Assembly (NCBI GenBank): GCA_902761685.1
Contig: CACWLI010000006.1
Coordinates: forward strand, 1-64,000
Reading direction: 5' to 3'
DNA length: 64,000 nt
Source of the DNA: an uncultured Erysipelotrichaceae bacterium
GTDB taxonomy: Bacteria > Bacillota_I > Bacilli_A > RF39 > UBA660
Notes under the pieces: model-generated
What the model saw: only the letters and a program-made list of their open reading frames with translations
What the model was told of the DNA's origin: nothing
The model's database searches: none
Program-made: the position numbers and the translations under genes
In this document: positions 44,367 to 54,648 of the stretch, one piece after another
Position numbering within the stretch: position 1 is the first letter of the stretch
Layout: each line of letters begins with the position of its first letter

Positions 44367-46334
44367 CTACTCTTTTATTGGGCATTCATCGATTCTATAT
44401 TCATAAATTGTATTTGGCATTACAAAGTCATCATAATTTACTGATGTATTATAAGTACCTGCCATACCCCTTGAACCAGATTCTTCTCTATAAATAGGAT
44501 ATAAATGTTTTTCTCTTTCATTATCTGAACTACAGTAATTTCTATACTCTACAAAATTAACTTCTAAAGTATTATATTTACTTTCAATCCACTCACTCCA
44601 TTTCATATCTGGTTCAGCAAACATAACATTTTCAAATTTACCATTACCGCTACAATTTACAAAATCCTTATTTGTTTCACAATTAACATAATCATGTAAA
44701 GTAAATGAAATTAAATCTGTTTTATAAATCCAAATTGCAGTTGGTGTGTTTGAATCAATTACTCCGTAATAATTATTTTTATCATCTGCAAATGCTGTTT
44801 CTAATAAATACTTTGTATAATCATTCATAACTTTTGGAGTTTTAATTTTTTCAAGTGAAGGTAAATTACTAAACGTATACATTTCAGAACTATCATTTTT
44901 TAATTTAAGTGAACTCATATCAATTTCTTTTAAATTTACACTATAATCAAATAAATCACTAATAAATACTCCATTATCATTTTTCCAAGAACTTAAGTCT
45001 AATTTAGTTAAACTTCTATCATCAAAAAATATAAAATTTAAATCTTCTGCTTTAGAAATATCAAAATTACTCACATCAATATTTTCTAATTTTTTCATTC
45101 CATAGAACATTCCATCAAAATGTTCACCATTGCTTGTATCAAAATTACTTACATCTAATTGTTTTATATTTGCCATTAATCCAAATAAAGAAGAAAAATT
45201 CTTTGTATATTTAGTTCTAATAGTTGATAAATCTAAACTACTTACATAAGCTAAACCACCAAACATTCCTGTCGCATCTTCATTTAAATATACTATTGGT
45301 GCTTCACTATACCAATAAATTGTTTTTGTTGCTTCTTCATACCACATATAAATTGGTATTGTTGATTCAGATGATGATACTTTATATTCATCTGTCTTAT
45401 ATTTATCTTCTATTGTCTTACTTCTTTTATAATTTAATATTTTATTAGCACAAGCATATCCGCTTTCTGGAAGAGGATCATAATCAGAAGAATTCGTAAC
45501 TTGAACTCTTTTTATATTATTGTTTTTTAAAACTACTCTAGGTTCAGCAGCTTTATCATTTGAACATCTAAGATTAACATACTCAATAGAACCATTTGAA
45601 TTAGTACTTTTATCATAATTAATTCCTGATAAATCAAACATTTTAGAAACAACATTTAATCCTCTATCAAATATAGCTTTTCCTGTAGTTGGAGCATCCA
45701 TTGTTACTTCCACATTTAAATCTATTTGTAATTGTTGTGCTGCATTTGTTAAATAAATTGTAGAACCTATTAATGTAAATGCAAACATAACAACAAGTAT
45801 TTTTTGATTCTTTCTAAAGAATACAAATGAAACTAAACCTATTAATAATCCTACTAGTAATATATTAGATACTTCTTTAATACCTGTTTTTGGATTACTA
45901 ATAGTATCTAATGGAATAGTAAGTTTTATTTCTGTTCCATTTAACACTGTTACATCTGTTGCTTCTTTTGTATACTTGAATGTTACAAATAAAGCTTTTT
46001 CACTATTTGCCCTAAAATCCTTACTATTATTTTCATATTCATATACTATATCTGTATATTCATTTTGATAATTTGATTTAATATCTGAAATGATATAATC
46101 TGTATTATCATTATTTTTTAATACAATTTTAAATTTTACATAATCTCCTACTTGATTAAAGAAAATATCTGTTTTAATACCTAGTCCTTCATATGAATAA
46201 TTATTTACGTCTATTGTACTAGTTTTATCAGCAATTTCTAAACTTTTAATATTTACATTTGCACTAGCAAACACATTACTCATAAATAAAAAACTAAATA
46301 AAAAAACTAAAAATACATTTAATATTTTTTTCAT
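44367..46334 (-). CDS. BspA-like (DUF285) surface protein with internal NPKTG signal, copy A
   Basis: The ATG at 46334 has GAGGTG upstream; a GTG two codons earlier is inside the site. The 655-residue product has a signal peptide (1-23), a beta domain, NPKTG at 147-151, TM (157-173), FRKNQK, TM (178-197) ending NAAQQ, then DUF285-type leucine-rich repeats. Repeat units such as LDVSNFDTSNGEHFDGMFYGMK and LDLSSWKN recur. The C-terminus has SEWIESKYN. The first ~215 residues are nearly the same as in 46421; the rest has diverged. Confidence 0.78.
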   Translation of the reverse strand: MKKILNVFLVFLFSFLFMSNVFASANVNIKSLEIADKTSTIDVNNYSYEGLGIKTDIFFNQVGDYVKFKIVLKNNDNTDYIISDIKSNYQNEYTDIVYEYENNSKDFRANSEKALFVTFKYTKEATDVTVLNGTEIKLTIPLDTISNPKTGIKEVSNILLVGLLIGLVSFVFFRKNQKILVVMFAFTLIGSTIYLTNAAQQLQIDLNVEVTMDAPTTGKAIFDRGLNVVSKMFDLSGINYDKSTNSNGSIEYVNLRCSNDKAAEPRVVLKNNNIKRVQVTNSSDYDPLPESGYACANKILNYKRSKTIEDKYKTDEYKVSSSESTIPIYMWYEEATKTIYWYSEAPIVYLNEDATGMFGGLAYVSSLDLSTIRTKYTKNFSSLFGLMANIKQLDVSNFDTSNGEHFDGMFYGMKKLENIDVSNFDISKAEDLNFIFFDDRSLTKLDLSSWKNDNGVFISDLFDYSVNLKEIDMSSLKLKNDSSEMYTFSNLPSLEKIKTPKVMNDYTKYLLETAFADDKNNYYGVIDSNTPTAIWIYKTDLISFTLHDYVNCETNKDFVNCSGNGKFENVMFAEPDMKWSEWIESKYNTLEVNFVEYRNYCSSDNEREKHLYPIYREESGSRGMAGTYNTSVNYDDFVMPNTIYEYRIDECPIKE

Positions 46335-46374
46335 CTGCACACCTCTATTCTTATTTAATTATAAAACAAATAAT

Positions 46375-46416
46375 AAAAAAAAGAAAGTAGCTTTACACTA
46401 CAAAATGCTACTTTCA
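46375..46416 (-). terminator. Intrinsic terminator of 46421 gene
   Basis: GAAAGTAGC and GCTACTTTC pair, followed by T8 on the minus strand. Confidence 0.85.
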
Positions 46417-46420
46417 TATT

Positions 46421-48280
46421 TTATTTTGGGCAACTATAAGTGGAATTACTATATATATCGTTTTGATATATAATATAATATTCTCTTTCATCTAATTTTT
46501 TAATTTCACTCGCTAAAAGTCTTTTAGGTTCTTTTAAATTTCCACTATAACTTAAGAAATATTGACCACATGATTCTTCTGAATTTCTAACTTTAAAATT
46601 TTTTGTATTATATTTGCTTTTTACCCAATCAGATATTGTCATACCCTTTTCTGCTTTAAACATTATTTTTTCTGGTTCACATGAAGATTCTTCAGCTAGT
46701 GCATTTTCATCTGATGTATTATTTTTACATACACTATAATCTATTATTAGAAAGTCAACCAAATTTGTTGAATAAATCCATGTTGATTTTGGTGTAGTTG
46801 ATTTAATTGAATCAAATTCATTCTTGTTATCAGTAAATAATGATGGTAAAAGAATTTCTTCATTTCCAATATTAATTATTTTTGGTGTTTTAATTTTTTC
46901 AATTGATGGTAGCATAAACATATTATATGGTTCTAAATAAGTATTATGTGATATTTCAAATGAACTAATGTCTAATTCTTTAAGACTTATCATACCATTA
47001 AAAGCTCCATATATACTATTGAATTTACTTGTATTCCAATTACTTAAATCTAATGATTCAATACTTGTATCACTATAAAACATTCTTTCAATACTTTCAA
47101 CGTTACTAGTATCAAATTTACTTACATCAATTGATTTTAGACTATACATATTTGAAAAAGTTTCTGTAAAATTCTTAGTGTATTTTGATCTTATATCTGA
47201 TAAGTCTAAATTACTAATATATGCAAGTCCAGAAAACATTAATCCAGCATCTTCGTTAAAATAAACAATTGGTGCTTCACTATACCAGTAAATTGTTTTT
47301 GTTCCTTCTTCATACCACATATAAATTGGTATTTCTGATTCAGATGATGATACTTTATATTCATCTGTCTTATATTTATCTTCTATTGTCTTACTTCTTT
47401 TATAATTTAATATTTTATTTGTACATGAATAATAATCTTCAGATATTTCTGGTGTCAAATATGGACCTGCTGCTTCAGTTCTAACAATATTATTATTTGT
47501 ATTTATGCCAATTTTATCACTTTTTTTACAATTCAATCCAATTCCATTATCGAAAGTAATATAAGGAATTCCTGCTAATTCAAATGCTTTTGCATCTACA
47601 ATTACTCCTCTATCAAATATAGCTTTTCCTGTAGTTGGAGCGTCCATTGTTACTTCTACATTTAAATCTATTTGTAATTGTTGTGCTGCATTTGTTAGAT
47701 AAATTGTTGAACCTATTAAAGTAAATGCGAATAATACTACTAACATTTTTGGACTTCTTCTAACTAGTAAGAATACAGAAAGACCTATTCCAAGTCCAAC
47801 AAGTAGTATTTTTGAAACATCTTCAATACCTGTTTTTGGATTACTAATTGTATCTAGTGGAATAGTAAGTTTTATTTCTGTTCCATTTAATACTGTTATA
47901 TCTGTTGCTTCTTTTGTATATTTGAATGTTACAAATAAAGCTTTTTCACTATTTGCTCTAAAATCCTTACTATTATTTTCATACTCATATACAATATCAG
48001 TATATTCATTTTGATAATTTGATTTTATATCAGATATTATATAATCAATATTATCATTATTCTTTAATACAACTTTAAACTTAACATAGTCTCCTACTTG
48101 ATTAAAGAAAATATCTGTTTTAATACCTAGTCCTTCATATGAATAACTATTTACATTTATTGTGCTTGTTTTATCTGATATTTCTAAACTCTTAATATTT
48201 ACATTTGCACTAGCAAATACATTACTCATAAATATAAAGCTAAAAGCTAAAACTAAAAATACATTTAATATTTTTTTCAT
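46421..48280 (-). CDS. BspA-like (DUF285) surface protein with internal NPKTG signal, copy B
   Basis: The 619-residue product has a signal peptide (1-23), beta domain, NPKTG at 147-151, TM (157-173) with RRSPK after it, TM (178-197), then a DUF285 repeat domain with units such as IDVSKFDTSN and LDLSNWNTSK. The C-terminus has SDWVKSKYN. DUF285 repeats occur on many host-associated bacteria and mediate surface interactions. Same anchor as copy A with a divergent display domain. AGGTGT precedes the ATG. Confidence 0.78.
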   Translation of the reverse strand: MKKILNVFLVLAFSFIFMSNVFASANVNIKSLEISDKTSTINVNSYSYEGLGIKTDIFFNQVGDYVKFKVVLKNNDNIDYIISDIKSNYQNEYTDIVYEYENNSKDFRANSEKALFVTFKYTKEATDITVLNGTEIKLTIPLDTISNPKTGIEDVSKILLVGLGIGLSVFLLVRRSPKMLVVLFAFTLIGSTIYLTNAAQQLQIDLNVEVTMDAPTTGKAIFDRGVIVDAKAFELAGIPYITFDNGIGLNCKKSDKIGINTNNNIVRTEAAGPYLTPEISEDYYSCTNKILNYKRSKTIEDKYKTDEYKVSSSESEIPIYMWYEEGTKTIYWYSEAPIVYFNEDAGLMFSGLAYISNLDLSDIRSKYTKNFTETFSNMYSLKSIDVSKFDTSNVESIERMFYSDTSIESLDLSNWNTSKFNSIYGAFNGMISLKELDISSFEISHNTYLEPYNMFMLPSIEKIKTPKIINIGNEEILLPSLFTDNKNEFDSIKSTTPKSTWIYSTNLVDFLIIDYSVCKNNTSDENALAEESSCEPEKIMFKAEKGMTISDWVKSKYNTKNFKVRNSEESCGQYFLSYSGNLKEPKRLLASEIKKLDEREYYIIYQNDIYSNSTYSCPK

Positions 48281-48321
48281 TTACACACCTCTATCTTTAT
48301 TTAATTATAAAACATATCATA

Positions 48322-48362
48322 AAAAAAAGAAAGTATTACTTCTTAAAAGTACTGCTTTCTTT
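48322..48362 (-). terminator. Intrinsic terminator of 48336 gene
   Basis: GAAAGCAGTACTT and AAGTAATACTTTC pair, then T8 on the minus strand. Confidence 0.8.
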
Positions 48363-49139
48363 TAATATTAATTCTAATTTATTTCTTTCTTCTTCTGTTA
48401 TTTCTAATCCTTCTCTTGCTTTTTCTGCTAAAGAAATATCACTTGGAAGTATTAGTTTATTATATTTTTTCATAAGACCAAGGCTATCAAATGTATGTTT
48501 TAATGTTCCTTCTCCACTTTGAGTATATCCTTGTAAAATAAATGAATTTCTATATGTAATCATAGCATTCATTATATCTTTTTCATTTGTAAGTGAAGCT
48601 ATTTGTGATGAAATATTATATCCTTCAATTGTAGCATTTCTTTCTAATATAAAACTATATGCATTTCCCATATAAATTATAAATCTAAATATATCTATTA
48701 CTAGTGATATTGGTCTTGGAAAATAATAATCTTTTTTTCTCATTATTTCAAATATAGTATGATATGCATCACTTTGATATGGATATTTAGGATCTATTTT
48801 TTTATCAGCAATTAATTTTTGATGAGAGTGTTCTATTTCATGAGAAAGTAAACTAACATATGAGTATGCTTTTAATAATTCTTTATCTTTAATATCAAAA
48901 TGTTCTAATGAATCATTTAAAAGTGCAGTTGTCCAATCAACACTTTTATCAATATTAACAGCTATTGAATTATATTTAGGACTAAATGCAGCCACATTAC
49001 CTCTAAGATTAGTAAAGTGTAATGGAATCATATCATAACCTAAATATTTATATAATTCTTTTATATATTCTTCACTAATTCCATTGTTTTTTATATCTTC
49101 TATTATATTTCTTACTTCTAATAATTTTTCTTTTTCCAT
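48336..49139 (-). CDS. Zincin-like (HExxH) hypothetical protein
   Basis: The 267-residue product has HEIEHSHQ (H100, E101, H104) and FILERNA near residue 166 with a possible third ligand. The pattern HExEHxxQ then ERxA matches the protein at 3426, which suggests a paralogue. No signal; one hydrophobic helix near 145-163 may pack against the active site. GGGGGT precedes the ATG. Alone between surface genes and walJ-like. Confidence 0.65.
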   Translation of the reverse strand: MEKEKLLEVRNIIEDIKNNGISEEYIKELYKYLGYDMIPLHFTNLRGNVAAFSPKYNSIAVNIDKSVDWTTALLNDSLEHFDIKDKELLKAYSYVSLLSHEIEHSHQKLIADKKIDPKYPYQSDAYHTIFEIMRKKDYYFPRPISLVIDIFRFIIYMGNAYSFILERNATIEGYNISSQIASLTNEKDIMNAMITYRNSFILQGYTQSGEGTLKHTFDSLGLMKKYNKLILPSDISLAEKAREGLEITEEERNKLELILKESSTFKK

Positions 49140-49194
49140 AATACCCCCAAAAAACTTGTGTTATATAATATCACTAAAATAATAAAATATCAAA

Positions 49195-49222
49195 TAAAAA
49201 GCATGAACTAAATTCATGCTTT
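49195..49222 (-). terminator. Intrinsic terminator of the 49222 gene
   Basis: AAAAGCATGAA and TTCATGCTTTT pair, T-rich after, on the minus strand. Confidence 0.85.
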
Positions 49223-49971
49223 TATAATTCTATTATTTCACTCATTTCATCTTTATTAGATATTAATACTTTAATTCTTTTATCTATTTTGTCTCTATTT
49301 GTATTATAAGCTAGTTCATAAGTATTATCATGTTCACTTACATGCATTAACATAATATATTTTGTATCTTCTCCAATAAAGTGATTTAAATACATAGCGC
49401 ATTCATCATTTGATAAGTGTCCTTCATCTCCAGTGTTTCTAATTTTAGTATAGTAATCTTTACTACCATTCATTTCCATTACAACATCATGATTGCTTTC
49501 TAATAAATATACTGTTTTATTTTTTAGTTTATCATGATATCTAGAATGTATCATACCTGTATCTGTCATATAGAATATTGATTTATCTTCGTATTCAAGA
49601 ACAAATCCATATCCTTTTTTATCATGTGATATAGGAATTTTAACCAGTTTAATTTCATCTATATTATCTATATTATCAAAATAAGTATAGTTTTTTATTA
49701 AACTATTTTTTTGGTATTCTGTGAAAGTATCTTTTGAAATATATATTTTAGTATTATAAACTCTACTAAAAGAATGCAAACTTCTTACATGATCATTATG
49801 AGCATGTGTTATTAAAATAAAATCTAATTCTTCAGCTTTAGTACCAAGAATACTTAATTTATTTTTTATATCGTTAAATCCAAGTCCAACATCAATCAAG
49901 AATTTTTTATTGCCAAATTCAAAATATGTTGAATTACCTGAACTACTACTACCAAGTACTACTATTTTCAT
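49222..49971 (-). CDS. WalJ/YycJ-like metallo-beta-lactamase-fold hydrolase
   Basis: The 249-residue product starts MKIVVLGSSSSGNS and has the metal motif HAHNDH (H56, H58, D60, H61). Later TDTGM and SHD/HVSEHD residues complete the two-metal site. It resembles WalJ/YycJ, a cytoplasmic nuclease-like member linked to the WalRK regulon; that regulon's genes are not adjacent here. It follows polC directly, with GGGGAT at the end of polC as the ribosome site. A tRNA- or DNA-acting hydrolase is plausible. Confidence 0.75.
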   Translation of the reverse strand: MKIVVLGSSSSGNSTYFEFGNKKFLIDVGLGFNDIKNKLSILGTKAEELDFILITHAHNDHVRSLHSFSRVYNTKIYISKDTFTEYQKNSLIKNYTYFDNIDNIDEIKLVKIPISHDKKGYGFVLEYEDKSIFYMTDTGMIHSRYHDKLKNKTVYLLESNHDVVMEMNGSKDYYTKIRNTGDEGHLSNDECAMYLNHFIGEDTKYIMLMHVSEHDNTYELAYNTNRDKIDKRIKVLISNKDEMSEIIEL

Positions 49972-52900
49972 TTATTCTATCCCCAAATCAAATAAGCTTA
50001 GTTGAGAGCTTTCTGGCATATTATCAAATAATCCCATAGATTTCATTTTATCTACTAATGTTTGTGATACTTTACATCTATTTTGAAATTCTTCAATACT
50101 TACAAATGGTTTCTTTTTAGCTTCTGCTTCTATATTTTTTGCTACTACTTCACCTAATCCATCTATTGTAATAAATGGTGGTATTAATGTTTTATCATCT
50201 GCTACATCAAATGTCATACCTTTTGATTTATATAAGTCAAATGGTGCGACTTTTATACCACGAGCTGCAGCTTCTAAAGCAACATTAAGTGATTCTTTTA
50301 CTCCGCTTTCTTTATTAGTTGCTTCAAATCCTTTTTCTTTTATTTCTATTAGTCTTTCTTTAATAGCATCATATCCTTTAATCATTGCTTCTATATCAAA
50401 GTCTGTTGCTTTAGTTGAAAACCATGATGCATAGAAATAAACTGGCATATGAACTTTATACCATGCTATTCTAAATGCACTTGTAACATATGCTGCTGCA
50501 TGTGCTTTAGGGAACATGTATTTAATTTTTTGACATGAGTTAATAAACCAATCTTCTATTCCAGCATCTATCATTGTTTGTTTATGTTCTTCCCATCCTG
50601 CTGGATCTTTACTTGCTTTTCCTTTTCTAACAAATTCCATTATTTTAAATGCTTTTATTGGTTTAACACCATGATACATTAGGTATACCATAATATCATC
50701 ACGACACCCAATTACATCTTTAAATGGAACTTGTATATCTCCATTTTCATCTGGTGTACATAAGTCTCTAGCGTTTCCTAACCAAACATCAGTACCATGT
50801 GAAAGACCAGATATTTTAACAAGTTCAGCAAATGTTGTTGGTTTAGTTTCATTAACCATACTAATAGTAAAATTAGTACCAAATTCTGGGATACCTAGTG
50901 TCCCGGTTGGACACATTATTTCTTCTTCTGTAACGCCAAGAGCATCTAATTTTGAGAATATACTCATTGTTTCTTTGTCATCAAGTGGTACATCTTCTAC
51001 ATTTGTATGACTTAAATCTTGAATTAATCTTAATTGTGTTGGGTCTGAGTGACCTAAAATGTCTAGTTTTAATAAATCTTCTTCTATTGAGTGATAATCA
51101 AAGTGTGTTGTTCTCCATGCACTAGTTGGATCATCTGCTGGGAATTGGAATGGTGTAAAATCTGATACATCCATGTAATCTGGTACAACAACTATTCCAC
51201 CTGGGTGTTGTCCTGTAGTTCTTTTTACTCCAGTGCATCCCATAGCAAGTCTTTCTATTTCACAACTTCTTTTATCCATTATACCTTTATCTTCAAAGTA
51301 TCCTTTTACAAATCCATATGCTGTTTTATCAGCAACTGTACCAATTGTACCTGCTCTATAAACATTATCTACTCCGAATAATACTTTTGTATATTCATGA
51401 GCACTAGCTTGATTTAAATCTGAGAAGTTAAGGTCAATATCTGGAACTTTATCTGCATTAAATCCTAAGAATGTTGCAAATGGCATATCTTGACCATCTT
51501 TTTTCATCATATGACCACATTTAGGACATTTTTTATCTGGTAAATCAAATCCACTAGAATATCTTGCTCCAAGACTACCTTCTTCATCTTCAAATATACT
51601 ATGCATACAATTTGTACATCTATAGTGAGCAGGTAGTGGATTTACTTCTGTAATACCCATCATTGTAGCAACAAAACTACTTCCAACGCTACCTCTACTA
51701 CCAACTAAGTATCCATCATCATTTGAGTGTTTAACAAGTCTTTGCGCTATTAAGTATATTGGGTCAAATCCACCTCCAATAATACCTCCTAGTTCTTTTT
51801 TTACTTTAGAAGAAATAGATTCTTCTGTTTGTTCACCATCTTCACTAGTCCATTTTTCAAGTACTACTTCTTTTATTAATTCTTTTACTTTATCAAATCC
51901 TTCAATTAATGTTTCATGTAAATGACTAAATGTTTCACGTTCTAAATCTTCTTCACTAATATCTGGATTTTCATTTTTTAATTTATTATTCCAATAATTA
52001 TATACAGCATCTCCATATAGTTCTTTACTAATTCTCTCTTCTATATTATGTGGTAATGGATTTCCATACCATGATGCTGCTTTTTCAAATACTAAGTCAG
52101 TAACTACTCTAGGGCAATCTAAATAGCTTTTTCCATCATCGCTTCTAACTCTTGGACTAAATGGAACTCCTTTTGTATCTATAATTACTTCTATTTCACT
52201 AACCATATCACATATTTTATTTGTATTTGTAACTACTATTTCATATGCTAAATCTTTATCTAAGAAACTAAAATCTTCTAACATTTCATTTGTTGTTCTA
52301 AAGTGTTGAGAAGGTATTTCTTTTATTTCATTTTTAGCTAGTGGATGTCTTCCTCCACCTGGAACTTTTTGATTAACTATTATTTCTCTATATATTTTAT
52401 CTTCACGTGTAAAATGATGTACATCTCCTGTTGCAACTATTATTTTACCTGCACTTTTTGTTGCTTCAATAACTTTTTTTATATGATTTTTAAGTTCTAG
52501 TTCATTAGCAAAGTCACCTGTTTGTATTAAGTGATTATATACTTCTGGTGGTTGAACTTCTACATAATCATAGAAATTAATTAAATTTGTTAACTCTTCT
52601 CCGTCTTTATTTCTAGCTTCAATAAATATTTCTGACTCATAACATCCACTACCAATAATAAGTCCTTCTCTTAATTCTTCTAGTTTACTTCTAAGAATTC
52701 TTGGTGTTTTATATAAATATGTTGTATTAGCAAGTGAAATAATTTTAAATAAGTTTTTAAGACCAGTTCTGTTTAATGCTATTGCATTAAAGTGATATGT
52801 TCTACCAAATTTATGTATTTCATCTTTAGATATTAATTTTTCTAAATCACTTATCTTTTCAAAGTTTTGCCCAATTAATTTTTTACACATTTTATGAAAT

Positions 52901-54597
52901 ACTAAAGCAGTCCCCTCAGCATCATAATCTCCTCTATGGTGAGATTCTTCATCAAATGGAACATTATATCTTTTTACTAATGCTGATAGGCTATGACGTG
53001 CAAATCCTTGGTCTAATGCACGAGATAATTCAAGAGTATCTATAACAGTATTTTTAAATTCACCAAGATTATATTTTTTCATAGACATTTCTATAAATCC
53101 AATATCAAATTTTGCATTATGAGCAACCATTGGAGCATTTCCAGTCCATTCTAAGAATCTCTTAGTTACATTTTCTTCGTTATCACAGTCTTTTACCATT
53201 TCATCGCTAATTTGAGTTAACTCAGTAATTCTATCTGGTATATGTCTTCCTGGATTAATTAGTTCATCAAATCTATCAGTTATAACACCATCTTTTATTT
53301 TAACTGCTCCAATTTCAATCATTTGGTCTCCAGAAGCAGCATTAAAACCTGTTGTTTCTGTATCAAAAACAACAAATTCTGTTCCTTCAAGTTCTAGGTC
53401 AGATGGTCTTACTACTATTTTAACCATGTCTTCTACAAGAGTAAGTTCTGTTCCATATAAACCTTTAAATTTATCTTTTTCTTCTTTACCTTTATTATAT
53501 TTAGATATAATTTGATAAGCTATTGGGAATGTTTGACAACCATTATGATCAGTAATAGCCACTCCTCTATATCCCATATCTATACATTTACTAACTAGTT
53601 CACATGTATGTTTACCTAAATCAACTCTAGTTAACCCATCCATTTGACTCATCATTGTATGAGCATGAAGTTCTACTCTTTTTACTTCAGCATCATCAAC
53701 TATTTTATTTTCACTTTTTTTATCTAATTCTTCTATATCATTAATGCTATATTCATAATCATTACTTCTTTGATTAAATGTAATATTACCTCTAAATTTA
53801 TACCATTTACCTGTTTTAATATTTGAAAGTAAATTATTATATTCGCTCTCATCTCCAGTAAATATAGTAGACATAATTGAATCAGTATAATCTGTTATTT
53901 TAAGTGTAATAATAAACCAACGTCTTCCATCTTTACGTGATATTATATCTTTTCCTTCTATTCCAAATACTTCTCCATGAACAATTACATTTCTTTCAGT
54001 AGTAATTAGATTTTTAATAGAAGATGCCTCTCCCATTACACTTTTTCCTTTTAAAACTTTTGTTTCTTCTTTTTTAATTATTTTTTCTTCTTCACGTTCT
54101 ATACTTTCTTTAAATTTAATTCTTTCTTCTTCATTTATATTAGCATATACTTCTACATCATCAAATCCCATATCTGTTAAAAATATAGTTATTTTTTCAC
54201 TTAAAGATTCTATTTTTTCTTTTTCTACTTTATTTAATACTTGAAAAGTTATTTTATTATTATCGAAAGTTATTTTATTTCTATCTATGCATACTAACAT
54301 AGGACATTTACTAATTAATATGTCAAAATAATAATTAAAATAATCTTCAAAATATTTATTATTATTTTCTACTATAAATTTATATCTAACTGACTCAGCA
54401 CCTTTTAATGTTTTACCACTAGTAAATAATTCTTTAAATACATCAATTGGTATTAATTCATCTATATTTATTACTACGGTGATTCTATTTATTTTTTTAG
54501 CTAAAAGAACGTCTTTAACAGACGCATTTTTAAAATAATGGATATAATCTTTATTAAAATTTATTGCATTAAAAAATCTTTCTAGTTTTTCATCCAT
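49972..54597 (-). CDS. polC: DNA polymerase III PolC-type alpha subunit
   Basis: The replicative polymerase of Firmicutes. Domains in order: N-terminal domain and OB fold (to about 300), PHP domain beginning ELHAHTMMSQMDGL (about 308), an inserted DnaQ-type exonuclease (about 395-580; FDTETTGF, HNAKFDIGF, HRGDYDAEGTA), zinc ribbon with CTNC and CPKC (about 1010-1045), polymerase palm with PDIDLNFS, and QHPGGIVVVP. Length 1541 is normal. GGTGAGG precedes the ATG. Confidence 0.98.
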   Translation of the reverse strand: MDEKLERFFNAINFNKDYIHYFKNASVKDVLLAKKINRITVVINIDELIPIDVFKELFTSGKTLKGAESVRYKFIVENNNKYFEDYFNYYFDILISKCPMLVCIDRNKITFDNNKITFQVLNKVEKEKIESLSEKITIFLTDMGFDDVEVYANINEEERIKFKESIEREEEKIIKKEETKVLKGKSVMGEASSIKNLITTERNVIVHGEVFGIEGKDIISRKDGRRWFIITLKITDYTDSIMSTIFTGDESEYNNLLSNIKTGKWYKFRGNITFNQRSNDYEYSINDIEELDKKSENKIVDDAEVKRVELHAHTMMSQMDGLTRVDLGKHTCELVSKCIDMGYRGVAITDHNGCQTFPIAYQIISKYNKGKEEKDKFKGLYGTELTLVEDMVKIVVRPSDLELEGTEFVVFDTETTGFNAASGDQMIEIGAVKIKDGVITDRFDELINPGRHIPDRITELTQISDEMVKDCDNEENVTKRFLEWTGNAPMVAHNAKFDIGFIEMSMKKYNLGEFKNTVIDTLELSRALDQGFARHSLSALVKRYNVPFDEESHHRGDYDAEGTALVFHKMCKKLIGQNFEKISDLEKLISKDEIHKFGRTYHFNAIALNRTGLKNLFKIISLANTTYLYKTPRILRSKLEELREGLIIGSGCYESEIFIEARNKDGEELTNLINFYDYVEVQPPEVYNHLIQTGDFANELELKNHIKKVIEATKSAGKIIVATGDVHHFTREDKIYREIIVNQKVPGGGRHPLAKNEIKEIPSQHFRTTNEMLEDFSFLDKDLAYEIVVTNTNKICDMVSEIEVIIDTKGVPFSPRVRSDDGKSYLDCPRVVTDLVFEKAASWYGNPLPHNIEERISKELYGDAVYNYWNNKLKNENPDISEEDLERETFSHLHETLIEGFDKVKELIKEVVLEKWTSEDGEQTEESISSKVKKELGGIIGGGFDPIYLIAQRLVKHSNDDGYLVGSRGSVGSSFVATMMGITEVNPLPAHYRCTNCMHSIFEDEEGSLGARYSSGFDLPDKKCPKCGHMMKKDGQDMPFATFLGFNADKVPDIDLNFSDLNQASAHEYTKVLFGVDNVYRAGTIGTVADKTAYGFVKGYFEDKGIMDKRSCEIERLAMGCTGVKRTTGQHPGGIVVVPDYMDVSDFTPFQFPADDPTSAWRTTHFDYHSIEEDLLKLDILGHSDPTQLRLIQDLSHTNVEDVPLDDKETMSIFSKLDALGVTEEEIMCPTGTLGIPEFGTNFTISMVNETKPTTFAELVKISGLSHGTDVWLGNARDLCTPDENGDIQVPFKDVIGCRDDIMVYLMYHGVKPIKAFKIMEFVRKGKASKDPAGWEEHKQTMIDAGIEDWFINSCQKIKYMFPKAHAAAYVTSAFRIAWYKVHMPVYFYASWFSTKATDFDIEAMIKGYDAIKERLIEIKEKGFEATNKESGVKESLNVALEAAARGIKVAPFDLYKSKGMTFDVADDKTLIPPFITIDGLGEVVAKNIEAEAKKKPFVSIEEFQNRCKVSQTLVDKMKSMGLFDNMPESSQLSLFDLGIE

Positions 54598-54648
54598 TTA
54601 CCTCACCTTACTTCAATTATACATTTTAAAGAAAATTATATCAATAAA

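Larger units (their letters stand above)
44367..48280 (-). repeat. Tandem duplication of NPKTG/DUF285 surface genes
   Basis: The genes at 44367 and 46421 encode almost identical first ~215 residues and similar repeat domains, in tandem, each followed by a similar terminator. Confidence 0.8.
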
